Assembly (NCBI GenBank): GCA_963924555.1
Contig: OZ004593.1
Location: 6,997,295-7,061,294, forward strand
Source of the DNA: Crambe crambe
Taxonomy: Eukaryota; Porifera; Demospongiae; Poecilosclerida; Crambeidae
Length of the DNA: 64,000 nt
Reading direction: 5' to 3'
Within the stretch, counting starts at the first letter, position 1. Each line of letters starts with the position of its first letter. The notes under the pieces are model-generated. The model did not search any database. It was not told where the DNA came from and was given only the letters and a program-made list of their open reading frames with translations. A program made the position numbers and the translations under genes. Of this stretch, positions 20,760 through 32,181 are shown piece by piece.

Positions 20760-23725
20760 ATGTCTTTGAAGGAAGTAGTTGCAAAAAGTGAAGAAATACT
20801 GGGTTATAGTCTTTTATGCTTACGTTTTTCTTCCTTAATTTTAGGGGTGCTTCAAGATATATTAGGGAAGCTGCACAAAGATGGTTCATGGAAGGTACCC
20901 AGTATGAATGGTGATAAAGTGGTCTGAAACTTCTATTTCCTTTTAGGTACTTGTTTTGGATGGTCTGAGCACTCGTATTATCTCTGCCTGCTGTAAGATG
21001 CATGATGTGATGAGTATGGGTATCACGTGTAAGTGACTGACTTGTGTAAGGAGCTAATATGTTGCCTGCTTGGAGCATATAACTTTCCTCCCTAATTATG
21101 GTTTGTGATGATGTGGTCTCACATTGTTCTCATAGTGGTGGAGTCTCTGGAGAAGGGGCGGCAACCACTACCTCATTTGGAAGCTGTCTACATAGTTGTG
21201 CCCAACGATTCAGTATGTGTATAGTGTGGCCCTGGTCAGATCCTCTAATGTCAACTATTGTGTTTGTGTAGAGCATTCAAACCCTTATCAAGGATTTCTC
21301 TGGGGACAAGCCTCTCTACAAAGCAGCTCACATCTTCTTTTTAGAGAGTAAAATATCGGTGATCAAATCATTTGATCTTATTATATTGATATTCATTGCA
21401 GAATGTTCTACCAGTCTTTTCTCGAAGCTGGGAGCCAGCAAAGTTGCAAGGAGTGAGTTTTCTATTGTGTTACACACCCGACACTAACACACATGCTACA
21501 CACACACTTACACACAGGGATTGTAACACTGCAAGAAGCCAACATGGCCTTTCTTCCGTACGAGTCCAGAGTGTTCACATTGGACTATCCTGAAGCTTTT
21601 CAGGATTTCTATACTCCTGGCTCTGTGGGGAAGGCTAGTATGGCCGAGAGAATTGCTGACCAACTGGCCACTGTATGTGCTATGTTGGGGGAGTATCCAG
21701 CCGTTAGATACCGCAGGTAAGTTGCTACTACTTATTGGACCAGTTTGCTATGACGATCGATGCAGCGAGTCCACCCAGTTGGCAGACATAGCTGAGGCTG
21801 TTCAAGTCAAACTTGATTCCTATAAAGCCGACAAGAGAGAACTTGGTTCTGTAAGCTTTACGAGTTGCTTTTCTTCTTTCTTTAAGCAATCTTCATTATC
21901 TCTTGCAGGGACCCGAGAAATCAAAGTCTCAGTTGATTATAGTGGACCGAGCATTTGATGTGACTAGTCCTCTTCTCCACGAGTTGACCTACCAGGCAAT
22001 GGTGTACGACTTACTCCCTGTCAAAAACGATGTGTACATGTGAGTCCCGTGATAAAGTTTATTCTCTTGCTGCATTTAAATGGTCTATTCTGTTCAGGTA
22101 TCGTGCAACGACTGGGGATGATCAACAGAAACGACGAGAAGTGATTTTAGATGGTGAGAATTACCTCTGCTCGTGTGCAATACTGAACAATAGTTGATTC
22201 TACTCTAGAAAATGATGAGTTATGGGTGGAGTTGAGTCATCAACACATTGCAGATGTTTCCAAGTATGTTCTGTGCTCCCTTATGTTACATATTATTACT
22301 CCTGTGTATCTCCTTCCAGAGTGGTAGCACAGAAGTTTCAAGATTTTGCCCAAAAAAAGAAATTGAAACATGCCGGAGATCCTGATGTATGTAATGTATA
22401 ATTTACCAGTGTATGCACGACTTACTGTTGATGTGTTAGGTCTCCATCAAAGACCTTGCTCGTCACATTAAACGAGTTCCACAATACCAAAAGGAGCTGC
22501 GTGGGGCAAGTTACTGTAGAGTTGTATGGAAACAATGTCTAATTTCTGTCTATCTGATAATGCAGTATGCCTTGCACATTAAGATGGTTGATAGTTGCTT
22601 GGCTGAATTCCGCAACGGGATAAATGATATGTGCAAAGTGGAACAGAATTTGGCCTTGGGAACTGATGCACAAGGAGAAGCCATTGGTGACCCTATGAAG
22701 GACATAATGCCTTGTCTCTTTGATAAAAAAATCAAGTATGATGACTAAGAGTACAGATCTTTTTAGTTAGTTCTCTCGGTTTCAGAGTGAATGACAAGAT
22801 ACGTCTTCTTATGCTCTTCATTTTGTACAAGAAAGGTGAGTTTTCCATTGTGTAGGAGTCACGGTCATTTTTGGGGTGTACACACACGTCTTAGGTGTCA
22901 GTCGTGACGACTTTACTAAGTTGATGCAACATTCTGAGATTCCTCAAAATGAAAGGTGAGAGGGCCTCCCTACCAAGCTTGTAAAAGTGTGACCATGATT
23001 TCCACTCACTCAGGAATACCTTGTTAAACCTGATGCATTTGGGTTACACTGTCTTGACGGAGGAAAGTGTTAAAGGTGCAAAGAAGAAGCTTCGCCGTAA
23101 GGAACGTCCTGGAGAGAAGTACGAGGTGTCTCGGTGGACTCCACTTTTGCAAGATATAGCCGAGGTGCCAATTTGTAATGGAATTGGTGGAGTTTGTGTT
23201 GACAGTCTTGCAATACTTTAGTATGCAGCTGCAGATGCTTTGGACGAAGGATATTGCTGTTGGCTGCGGGGAAAACCACGGCCATCATCCAGTGTGGGTT
23301 CTATGGGAGCTGTTAGCTCTGGAGCTAGTTCAGGATCGGGTGGAGTGACAGGAACAAGGTTATTGATATTTTAGGGGCTTGATTATTACGTTAGTTGTGC
23401 ATGTATACGCTGCAGCGTTCGACAGCGTTGGAACTGGATTCCTAAGCAGGAAGACAGCAAGGGAGGAGGGGCTACTAGTGTGACTGTTCCAGCCAAGATG
23501 GGGCCCACCATAATCTTGTTTGTTGTAGGAGGTATGACTTACTCTGAGATGCGAGTAGCTTATGAAGCAGCCAGTTCCACTAGCCATCATGTCATTATTG
23601 GTGAGTGTTATTGCCAAATTGAAATCGTATGACTAGATATATTTTATGCAGGATCAACTGCAATTCTGCGATCCAGCGAGTTCCTTAGGCAGCTGAAGGA
23701 CATGAAGCCTTTGGTGTCTGTCTAA
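20760..23725 (+). CDS. STXBP: Munc18 / syntaxin-binding protein (SM family)
   Basis: Sec1/Munc18 protein that clasps syntaxin and guides SNARE assembly at the plasma membrane. Twenty exons join in phase to 616 residues (human STXBP1 594-603): 20760-20787, 20845-20894, 20947-21028, 21136-21212, 21272-21347, 21402-21452, 21518-21716, 21766-21850, 21909-22039, 22098-22153, 22209-22263, 22320-22386, 22440-22505, 22566-22735, 22786-22835, 22895-22955, 23014-23164, 23222-23358, 23416-23600, 23652-23725. Landmarks: [20 protein letters not shown] (domain 1), [51 protein letters not shown] and [13 protein letters not shown]. The intron after 22505 begins GCAAGT, a GC-AG intron required by phase. A Gly/Ser-rich insert precedes the last strand. 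The paralogue (1, 2 or 3) cannot be set. Confidence 0.95.
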
Positions 23726-23836
23726 TGCAGCGAATCAAACTACAAACAATTTTTCTTTTTGCTTTTTTTTTTTAAACCAAAAATAGCTTTAATTAATCAG
23801 TTTGACCTTCGAACCTTACAACGCCATCAATGTTTT

Positions 23837-25681
23837 ATGGCCGAGTCCGAAGTAAAGGGCGAGTCAGTTGGTGAAGCTGCAGGCAAACACGTTTTTAAAA
23901 TACCAGAAAGGGCTATTAAAACAGCTGAAGACTTGGAGAAATGGACTGATAGTCAGGTAGCCAATGCTTGATGAACTAGCGGTATGGAGATTTGTGGTTT
24001 AAAAATCCTTTGTATAGGCTTATGCTGAGCTGTTGGGCTTTATTCAAATTCTCAATGAAGCTGTAGTTGGCAAGAAAATAACCGATGACTTTCCAGTGTT
24101 CCCTGTGAGTTTCTCTTAGTGATCCTGACACAATGCTGCATTGTGATTTGCCGTATAGTGATACTTTACCTTGTTTGAGAAGCTTGCAAGGATGTATGCT
24201 ATCTTTATACCATAGGCCATTGATAAGCTGTTGTCATTGCTGGATACTTTGTCCAAGTGGGTGGATGAGACTCCACCAATTGATCAACCTCAGCGATTTG
24301 GCAATAAGGCCTTTCGCACATGGTGGGAGAAAGTTCGGGATGTCAGTAATAATAATAGTTTTTGCTAATAATTATTGGAATGTTAATTCATAGAAAGCTG
24401 AACCCCTAATTAAGGATCTTCTTCCAGACCACCTTACTGGAGCTTCGGTGGAGCTAATTGTCTACTTTAAGCGTACGTGACACGGAGTAATGAAAATTGC
24501 CGTAATTATTTAATAATTTAGAGGGTTTTGGGAACCCAACACGTATCGATTATGGAACGGGGCACGAGTTTAAGTTTGGTGCTTTCCTGTGTTGTCTGAT
24601 GAAGATGGGTGTGATACACCGTGATGCTGCTGCAGCACTGGTATTGAAAGTCTTTAGTAGGTATGTAAAAAAGGTTTCATGGGTCTATTTACATACATAA
24701 TATTATTTATAGGTACATGGAGCTGTGTCGGAAGTTGCAGAACACTTACAGAATGGAGCCAGCTGGTAGTCACGGAGTATGGGGTTTGGATGACTTCCAG
24801 TTTCTACCTTTCATTTGGGGATCATCACAACTTATAAGTACGTGTGTTGCCATGTAGAAATTTTGATGAAAGTATTTGGGGAGAGAGTGAATTACTTTTC
24901 TCTAGCTTATTGCGTAAATACATAATACTTCATATAATGCTCACTATAAAGATGATCAGGTGTTAATAATTATGACATGGTTTGTTTTACCTTTGGTGTT
25001 ATAATATCATAGATCACCCAAAATTGAAGCCAAAAGACTTCACTTCAGTGGATGTGCCAGAGGACTACAGTAAAGACTACATGTTCATGGCCTGTATCAA
25101 ACACATCAATTCTGTAAGTACAGTGTATTACTGCTGGTTGGCTTCAGTTTACTATTGGACATTTGGTGGCCAGAAACCAGTTCAATGATTATTATCTCAG
25201 GCTCCCCCACTCTTTGTGGGCACCTTATTGGCTCCATTAATAAGGAAGTGTTAACTACTGACAGATCAATTACTGACCATGATCTCATTGCCAGAAATTC
25301 CTTAGGTTCTATATAGCAGTATGTGATCTAATTGCCAGTAGTAGTAGTATTAAATTGCTTCATATCCTGTGGCATGTAATATGTTGTTTTCAGGTCAAGA
25401 GTGGACCCTTTTCGGAGCACTCTAATACTTTATGGGGAATAAGTGGAGTTGCAGAGTGGAGCAAAGTCAATTCTGGTCTCATCAAGATGTTTAAGGCTGA
25501 GGTATGGTATGTTTATGTGATACCATCTATAGCCAGGTGTGGTGTCTTGTTATTTTTCATTATTCATAGACTGCCAATAATATACCCTCATGTTTTCATT
25601 CTTTTTTAGGTCCTGGGAAAGTTTCCAGTAATTCAACATTTCCCATTTGGATCTATGCTAAGTATTGAACCCAATTCCTAA
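23837..25681 (+). CDS. PTPA: PP2A phosphatase activator PTPA
   Basis: Peptidyl-prolyl isomerase-like chaperone that activates the PP2A catalytic subunit with ATP and Mg. About nine exons can be followed from MAESEVKG at 23837 to the TAA at 25679-25681. Conserved blocks: WTDSQ then [49 protein letters not shown] (the active cleft); [36 protein letters not shown]; and the C-terminal [15 protein letters not shown]. All major PTPA motifs are present, so the protein should work. It starts 111 bp after the Munc18 stop on the same strand. Confidence 0.95.
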
Positions 25682-25850
25682 ACTCATTATGAAGTATAGA
25701 CCTCTTTCATGATTAGAGAAAATGCAGAATGCGTCATACAATAGGAAGATAAAATATTTAGCAATAAAACTGGTCCAATAAAAGAGAATAACGTTATACA
25801 GTCATAGTAGCCATGAAACAGAAGAGAGTTAAGAAGTCATTGAAACTGGT

Positions 25851-26717
25851 TTAGAAAGCCAGTATTGGTGCCACTGATGTAGACTTTAGAGGAGATGCAA
25901 GTTTCTGTTGCTGTTCGGACTCGTCAGGCCAATCACTTGTTGGGTTGCTAGGGAGTGCAAACCCTTTGCCAAACATGTACGTAATGAAAGGAGCAGTCTG
26001 GAGGTTCTTAGAAGAGAGATAACCACAAAAGCCAGGTAAGGATTCTAGTGGGCTGGCTTCCAGGCTTGAAGACTTGAATCGTTTAAAATCTTCTGACATC
26101 ATCTCTGTAGATATACAGTCATCTGCACCAAATGCAAATGCTTGTTGATAGTTACGTTTACCAGGAGAGATGGGTCTATTTATTTTGTCAGGATAATCTG
26201 ATTCCCAGCAACTGTCTGAAGTAGACCAATTGTCTGTCATATGAGGGTGAGATGTCATATCAAGAATTTTTGTTTGCCTTCCCACCATTTCCTTCTGGGA
26301 TGATAACTCGGTCTGTGAGTCCCATTCTTGTAAAATATGACCTAGAATGGAACTGACATTGTCAAAGTCCATGGGTTCATCGACAGACTGTGGCGCTGAA
26401 ACTTCAGGTTCATGGTGTTCTACAGCAATTGGGCTTTGTTGTCTGGAGAGGTTCTTTGTCCGCACAGAACTTGTCGGTATACTATCCATAGTGCTTTGGT
26501 CTTGGCCGAAGCTAGCCAACAGTTTAGACGCACTCGTACTTGACTGTGAACTTGAAAGAAGTGAAAATTGCGCTGAGGTTGCTATGTCTTGAGCCGTGTT
26601 CAATACCTTAGATATCAGGAGAGTCTTTCTGAGCGGTAAGTTACCGCTTTTACCTATTGATGTCAGTTTGGAAAGAGAGACTTCTACCACTCTGTTTGCT
26701 TCAAAAAAACCCTCCAT
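25851..26717 (-). CDS. IER2/IER5-like immediate-early response protein
   Basis: Single-exon frame of 288 residues. The N-terminus (EANRVVEVSLSKLTSIGK, then LPLRKTLLISKVLNTAQDI) lines up with the conserved N-terminal IER region, and the last residues APILAF resemble the hydrophobic AF ending of IER2/IER5. The middle is Ser/Gln-rich with nuclear-type basic patches (SPGKRNY, EDFKRFK). Vertebrate IER proteins are short-lived nuclear regulators, also intronless, some working with PP2A. PTPA sits tail-to-tail 169 bp away, which may be chance. A CArG box 114 bp upstream fits serum-response control. Assignment rests on two short ends, so it is probable rather than certain. Confidence 0.62.
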   Translation of the reverse strand: MEGFFEANRVVEVSLSKLTSIGKSGNLPLRKTLLISKVLNTAQDIATSAQFSLLSSSQSSTSASKLLASFGQDQSTMDSIPTSSVRTKNLSRQQSPIAVEHHEPEVSAPQSVDEPMDFDNVSSILGHILQEWDSQTELSSQKEMVGRQTKILDMTSHPHMTDNWSTSDSCWESDYPDKINRPISPGKRNYQQAFAFGADDCISTEMMSEDFKRFKSSSLEASPLESLPGFCGYLSSKNLQTAPFITYMFGKGFALPSNPTSDWPDESEQQQKLASPLKSTSVAPILAF

Positions 26718-26830
26718 AACTTAAATTCACGACTGAGTTTGGTGCTGATTTAGAGAGGCGTATGAGAAAAAAAACCGCCCTTTCAGGGTTCTTTTATGGC
26801 AGTGCAACCGCAATATGCCCCGTCAGCATT

Positions 26831-26840
26831 CCTAATAAGG
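26831..26840. promoter_or_regulatory. CArG box (SRF site) with adjoining Ets-type GGAA
   Basis: CCTAATAAGG is a perfect CC(A/T)6GG box, 114 bp before the IER-like start codon. GGAA overlaps its edge (AAGGAAATT), the arrangement of an SRF plus ternary-complex-factor element. Function is inferred from the motif and its position. Confidence 0.65.
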
Positions 26841-26895
26841 AAATTCCATGATGATCGAGTCGTGTCACGTCGCGCATTTTTCTCGTAAACCGGAA

Positions 26896-26903
26896 TGACA
26901 TCA
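26896..26903. promoter_or_regulatory. CRE/AP-1-like TGACATCA
   Basis: One mismatch from the TGACGTCA CRE, 179 bp upstream of the IER-like start codon and 56 bp beyond the CArG box. Confidence 0.4.
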
Positions 26904-26924
26904 TAATAGATTACATCATAGTTT

Positions 26925-26936
26925 ACGCATGCGCAA
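26925..26936. promoter_or_regulatory. NRF1-like palindrome ACGCATGCGCAA
   Basis: The reverse strand reads TTGCGCATGCGT, a near-perfect NRF1 site, in the same upstream region. Confidence 0.45.
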
Positions 26937-27041
26937 ATGGAAAGAAGACTAAATATTGTGATTAAACTGGCTGTACTGGAGTGAAGAGAGGAGGAGGGAC
27001 TACTCCAAACCAAGACATCTAATATAAGAGTGAAAACACAG

Positions 27042-29213
27042 TTATATAAGTTGATTCATGATCTCTTTTTGCATGACCCTTACCCTATAGCTAAGGTAGT
27101 TTTTAATGTGTTGCTCTTCCTGTGGACTGAATTCCAATAATGTAGATACAGCCCGAACAAGCTGGAGAGCCTCATCTTCACGACTGCACATAAATTTAAT
27201 TACCACATGTTTCAAATACTGGAAATTCACATCTGATGCAATAGCGAATTTGGGAGGTGGCGAAGGAGTGTGCTTTCTCTGCCTGGCATTTTCTTCAGGC
27301 AAATCAGACGTCTTTTGTGATCGCTAAGTATATAAGTTCTAAATGAATACGATTATCATAGCGTATGAAGTCCTAACTTACCAATTCTTTTCTCATATCC
27401 ATGATCTTTTGTTGCTGAACCTTGATAATCTGATAAGTATAATGTGTCAATGAAAATAATAATTGGTTTTAAAGCACTTTACCTTAATTTTTTCTGTCAA
27501 TTCCTCTTCAAGTTGACATTTTTGTTCTCTCGTGACCTTCAGCTGCAATAATCACTCAGTGTGTCACAACGCAACCCTCATACAGAGGTAAAATAACTTA
27601 CTGCATCTTCTGAGTCCGTGGCAGCCGGTCCAACATCAGTAGACTCTATGGGCAGAATGGCCGGTTCTGTTTCAGCTTCACAGAATGTAGTCTGAATGCC
27701 AATGGAGGTAGTTCGGCGAGCCATTCCAGGTGGGCGTGAAATAGGTTCAAGCAGCAAATTTTCTCCTTGTAACTGTTTAAGCTGGTGTTTCAATTCCTTA
27801 ATGTGACTATCCTTCTCCAGGATTAAATCATCCATATCTTGAACTCTCTTGGTGTGACTAGATTGCAGGTACTCCATCTGCGGTGAAGAACACGGGTGAA
27901 AACTGTGTTCACTTTATTAATCATTCCTTATTACTTCACGTGCGAGTCTTTGCTGAGCTTGAGCTTGATGGTCAAATAATGCTTTCAATTCTGCTTTTTC
28001 CCTGTCTTTGTTGGCAGATTCATGTTGTTCCTTCTCTACTTGTTTCATTAGTTCTCTTCTTGCTGCTCTTTCCTCTCTAATTTCAGCTCTAAGTTCCTTG
28101 TTGATTCTGTCTAGTTCTTCCTGGTTGGTATACGTCAAATAATGGACAATGACAGTTGACACGGCTGTTTACAAACCTGTCTGGTAATTAACCTATCAAA
28201 CTCTTCTTCCTTCTCTTTATTTTGTGCTGCAAGCTATAGAAATGTGGAATACATGATGTATCGCACGTTAATTGTGAGAGCTCACTCTTCTTTCCAAGAT
28301 CTGTATCTCCAAGTTACGCGACTGAACTCTCTGCTCAACGTCTGCTACTTCAGAATGAAGACTAGTCACCACCAAGTTTTCGCTAGCACTCTCATAAGCT
28401 TTCAATTGGGACTCAAAATGACTGGCCTTTTTTTCCAACTCTCTATATTTATTCTCTGCCTCAATAATACATTTATCTTTCTGCAATAAAATTGAAAATA
28501 ATAATAATAAAAGATTGCTCCAATCTTACCTCTTCACTCTCCTTTTTCAATTGGCTGAGTTGATTTGTCCAGTTGGAGTAATCTTGCTGTGATTGTTCCT
28601 CTAACTTGGTCATTTTGTTTAGAAGTTCTTGGCACTCCTCCTTGTGGTTCCTTTGTATTGCTGCCTTCTCTATCTCAGCCTCCACTATCTGCATCTTTAG
28701 CTCCGTTAATTGTTTGTCCAATGCAAGTGTACGTTCTTGTAACCTGGATTGTTCAGCAATGTTGGTTTCTGAAAGCTCATTTAACTGTTCATTCAAACCA
28801 CATTTTTCTGCATAAGAGTTGAATCTGAATTTGCTATAGAATCAAATAATTATACTCACCTTGTTCAAGCCTTTTAACTCTAGCTTCCAACACACTTTGG
28901 TAGCTCAAATGTGGCTGGAAACTCAAGTGGCTGGGAATTTCATCTTTCTGTTTATCAAAAGAATTATGAAATAATTTTATACCAAAGAGGTTCACTTCAC
29001 TTGTTCATCCCACTCCAAAGTCTGTGACTGCAGTTCTGGTTCCGAGAGCGTCTGTGGCTGAACAGGAGTCTGGGGACTTTGACTCTCGTTTTTTTCATCA
29101 TTTCCAGATCTGATGACAGACCCAGGAAGCTTACTCGGAGTAAAGGAAACACTTTCTAGTCTGCCTTCGCCTCCTTCTTCTAGCTTCTGTTTCAATTTCT
29201 TGAACATTGCCAC
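27042..29213 (-). CDS. GOLGA1: golgin-97-like coiled-coil protein with C-terminal GRIP domain
   Basis: Trans-Golgi tether recruited by the small GTPase ARL1. The protein starts MAMFKKLKQKLEEGGEG, like the golgin-97/golgin-245 start, runs through about eight exons of heptad-rich coiled coil (blocks at 28796-28500, 28486-28290, 28240-28190, 28130-27950, 27877-27600), then a short KIMDMRKEL helix and the GRIP domain. The GRIP core NFQYLKHVVIKFMCSREDEA contains the invariant Tyr that contacts ARL1. The total coiled coil is shorter than in human GOLGA1. The stop is TAA at 27042. The start codon is 73 bp from that of threonine aldolase on the other strand. Exact exon borders inside the coiled coil were not all fixed. 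Confidence 0.88.
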
Positions 29214-29231
29214 TATCGAGGGCTAGTAGGA

Positions 29232-29245
29232 GGGGTTAAAGGTCA
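29232..29245 (+). promoter_or_regulatory. DR1-like nuclear-receptor site in the golgin / threonine aldolase spacer
   Basis: GGGGTTAAAGGTCA differs at one base from the GGGGTCAAAGGTCA HNF4/RXR direct repeat. It fills much of the 73-bp divergent spacer. Inference from motif only. Confidence 0.4.
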
Positions 29246-29286
29246 ACCACGCCACTTGGGCCTAATTCAAACTGACTCTCACTAGA

Positions 29287-30429
29287 ATGTCACAGGAACA
29301 GGAACGAGTCAGCGATGAGAAGGAAGTCAGGCTTGAATCAGCGGGAGGAAGGCTGCGAGTGGTCGATCTTAGAAGCGACACTGTGACCACGCCCACTCAT
29401 GAAATGAGAGCTGCCATGTTCGACGCCAAAGTTGGAGATGACGTCTTTGAAGATGACCCTACTGTAAAGCTGCTGGAAGGAAAGGCTGCACAAATGCTGG
29501 GGAAAGAGACTGCTCTCTTTGTGGTTTCAGGTACTATGGGAAACCTCATTAGTGTAATGGTGCACTGCTCAAGGAGGGGAGAAGAAGTGTTACTGGGAGA
29601 CCAATCTCACATCAGCCGTTACGAACAAGGAGGTGTTGCTAGTATTGGAGGTGTGCATGCTCGAACAGTAAAAACTATGGAAGACGGCACCCTGGATTTG
29701 AAAGATCTTAAATCAAAATTGATGCCAGATGACGTGCATCATCCTTGCAGTCGTCTAGTCTGTGTAGAAAATACACATAACTTAATGGGAGGTCGAACTC
29801 TGCATCCTTCGTACATGGAGTGTCTGGCTGAAGTAGCCAGAGCTCATAATCTCCTAATTCACGTCGATGGAGCTAGAATTTTTAATGCCGCCACAGCTCT
29901 TGGTGTCCCTGTGACAGAGCTAGTGAAACATGCTGACTCTGTTAGCATATGTCTGTCAAAAGGGCTGGGTGCTCCTGTTGGGTCAATAATTGCTGGAAAC
30001 TCTGTATTCATTAAGAAGGCTCGAAGAGTACGCAAAGCACTGGGAGGTGGCCTGAGACAAGTTGGTGTTTTGGCTGCTCCTGGTCTCATCGCTTTGGAAA
30101 AAATGTCACTCAGATTGCAGGAAGATCATGACAATGCCAAACGATTGGCCAGGGGTTTATCTGAAATGGAAAGCCTAGGCTTGGAAATTTATCCAGAGAA
30201 AGTAGAAACCAACATCGTGTACTTCTCCATTAGTAGTGCTGCTGGTCTTAGTGCTCATCAGGTGGCAGAGAGACTTGCCAGTACAGAGTGGGGTTCAGTT
30301 ATGGTGAAGATTCTTGCAGTGAAAGGTAATCTGATGCGTGCGGTGATACATCATCAAGTTTCTCAAGAGGACATTGATTTATGCTTAAATAAAATGAAGT
30401 TTGTGTTACAAAATGTTTACCTTCGGTAA
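29287..30429 (+). CDS. THA1: L-threonine aldolase (PLP enzyme)
   Basis: Cleaves threonine or allo-threonine to glycine and acetaldehyde. An intronless frame of 380 residues. After about 23 extra residues it enters the fold at VVDLRSDTVTTPTHEMRAAM, a family hallmark; then VGDDVFEDDPTVKLLE, VVSGTMGNL, the PLP-contacting HVDGARIFNAATALG, and SICLSKGLGAPVGS with the Schiff-base Lys. HVDGAR and SKGLGAPVGS are the strongest evidence. The lack of introns contrasts with most neighbours. The C-terminus ends 58 bp before the WDR31 stop on the other strand. Confidence 0.96.
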   Translation: MSQEQERVSDEKEVRLESAGGRLRVVDLRSDTVTTPTHEMRAAMFDAKVGDDVFEDDPTVKLLEGKAAQMLGKETALFVVSGTMGNLISVMVHCSRRGEEVLLGDQSHISRYEQGGVASIGGVHARTVKTMEDGTLDLKDLKSKLMPDDVHHPCSRLVCVENTHNLMGGRTLHPSYMECLAEVARAHNLLIHVDGARIFNAATALGVPVTELVKHADSVSICLSKGLGAPVGSIIAGNSVFIKKARRVRKALGGGLRQVGVLAAPGLIALEKMSLRLQEDHDNAKRLARGLSEMESLGLEIYPEKVETNIVYFSISSAAGLSAHQVAERLASTEWGSVMVKILAVKGNLMRAVIHHQVSQEDIDLCLNKMKFVLQNVYLR

Positions 30430-30487
30430 TGGTGTTTAGTCTTATAACGACAAGGAGTAATTAAAGTTATTCTTTCTATGCTTGTTG

Positions 30488-31988
30488 TTATACATATTTT
30501 GATATAAGTGATAAAGTTGAAGACTTGTCGACATCAGTTTCCAATGCCCACAATGAAATGCCACCAGTGTATGAACTGCAACCGAGACTAAACAAGCCGG
30601 CAGTGTCCAGTGAGTGGATGGATCAACAGTGTAAATATTTATAAACTCACATTTCTCTGTCTGGGGATATCAAGCAAGTCAATGGTCCTGCCTCTGATAA
30701 ATGCTGACAGTGCAATTGTTTGCCTGAATCTAATTCCCATAAGCAGATAGTCGAGTCTCTACCTACAGAAGCAACTCTTAAAAAAAAAAAAAAAATAAAA
30801 AATCCAAGTATGAAAAAATGGGAAATGTCAAGACTCACAACTGAGTATCTTGATGACATAAAAATAAACAACTCTCCACACCTTCGGCATGACCTTTAAA
30901 CTCTCTTAGTGGTTTCTTTTCATTGCGCCTGTCCCAAAGAGTAAGTTCTCCACCTAAACATCCAGAACCACTGCTACCTGCCAAAAACTGTTGCCTGTCA
31001 CTGGAAACGTCGCAACAAGTCTATCGAGTATAAATACATTTGCAATCTACTCAAGATGCTATCTCAATAAATAACGAGTACCCCGACTTACTTGAAGGTA
31101 GTTTTTAGCTCTGAAATGCTGCACTGTGCTACAGGTAGTCAAGTCCCATACTCGAAGGGTCTTGTCTTCACTGGATTGGACCACTGATTTCTCGCCTACA
31201 ATCCACTTCAAGTCTGTGACAAGATTTCTAGGAGCATACATAGAGGAAACAGGTTTGCCAACAACAAGATCCCAGAGGCAGACCGAGTTATCTCGTGAGC
31301 CAGAGCATAGCAATTGAGGGTGTTCTGCACATTATCCGAGAATGAAAGATATGCAGGCCAAAATTTTTTTGCATCACATTTTACCATCACTAGTGCCTAG
31401 AGCAGTCACCCCTAATGTGTGCCCCTGGAGTACTGCAGTTGGCTCTGAAATATGTCCAGTTTGAGAATCAGCACTAGATATACAATCTTGTTCTTCTCTG
31501 GGCCACTTCCATGCATACAAGGAACGGTCACGTGAAGCAGCATGAACCGTTTTAGAATTGTTATTATAACAAATCTATAGAAAGAGTATTATTCACTATG
31601 AGTAGTGCAAACATCAGCCGACTTGCTTCTTTGGGAATGGCTGCCTCAATTCACAAAAGGCTAGTTTCTACAGTAAGACTTACTTTAGTCACGTCCTTAA
31701 CAGGACCCTTGAATTTGGCCTCATGGTGGTTCTTTCCCCAGCAATACAGATTAATATTCTGTTGAAGTGGTGTTACATAATTTACAACGAAACAATAAAT
31801 AAAAAGTTTACCTCATCAGCTCCACCAGATAGAATGAAGTCTTGTCCTGCAGGGCACAGACAGTAAATGGGCCCTAGGTGCAATGGGAGTGGCGCAGTTT
31901 CCTTCAAGCATTCTGAAGTATTATGGACTGCAGCGTTGGGTGAAGCTGATCTGGACTTTTCATCTACTTTGCTTGAATTTCCTCCCAT
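30488..31988 (-). CDS. WDR31: WD-repeat protein WDR31
   Basis: WD40 protein linked to cilia in worms and vertebrates. About eight exons run from MGGNSSKVDEKSRS (an N-myristoylation-type MGGNSS start) to a TAA at 30488-30490. Repeats seen: FILSGGADE; AASRDRSLYAWKW; LLCSGSRDNSVCLWDLVVGK; VVQSSEDKTLRVWDL; GELTLWDRR; RVASVGRDSTICLWELDSGK; and a last strand GGISLWALE. The order matches human WDR31, including LCTGSRDNTLLLWD and TSEDKTLRLWD there. A poly-A tract at 30781-30794 lies in one intron. Exon borders are approximate. Confidence 0.85.
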
Positions 31989-32127
31989 CAGATTATTAAC
32001 AATGCGAAGCTTTTAAATATAGCATAACTTATTTGTAGCTAGCAACAGAAATATCGTCTAAAAACGTATCATTGATAGTGAGAATGCAGCAGCTTAATTC
32101 ATTCAAGACCGCGCCCACCTTGTTGAA

Positions 32128-32135
32128 TGACGTAA
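32128..32135 (+). promoter_or_regulatory. ATF/CRE-like TGACGTAA in the WDR31 / caspase A spacer
   Basis: TGACGTAA lies 47 bp before the caspase A start in the 193-bp divergent spacer. It fits an ATF/CREB-type site by sequence only. Confidence 0.4.
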
Positions 32136-32181
32136 GCGAAGATTAAAGGGAAAGTCCCTCTTCTAAGACCCTAAAGACGGT

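Larger units (their letters stand above)
26718..27041. promoter_or_regulatory. promoter region of the IER-like gene, 3' flank of golgin
   Basis: The 324 bp between the IER-like start and the golgin stop carry the upstream control region of the IER-like gene, with the CArG, CRE-like and NRF1-like sites listed separately. No gene is visible in it. Confidence 0.6.
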
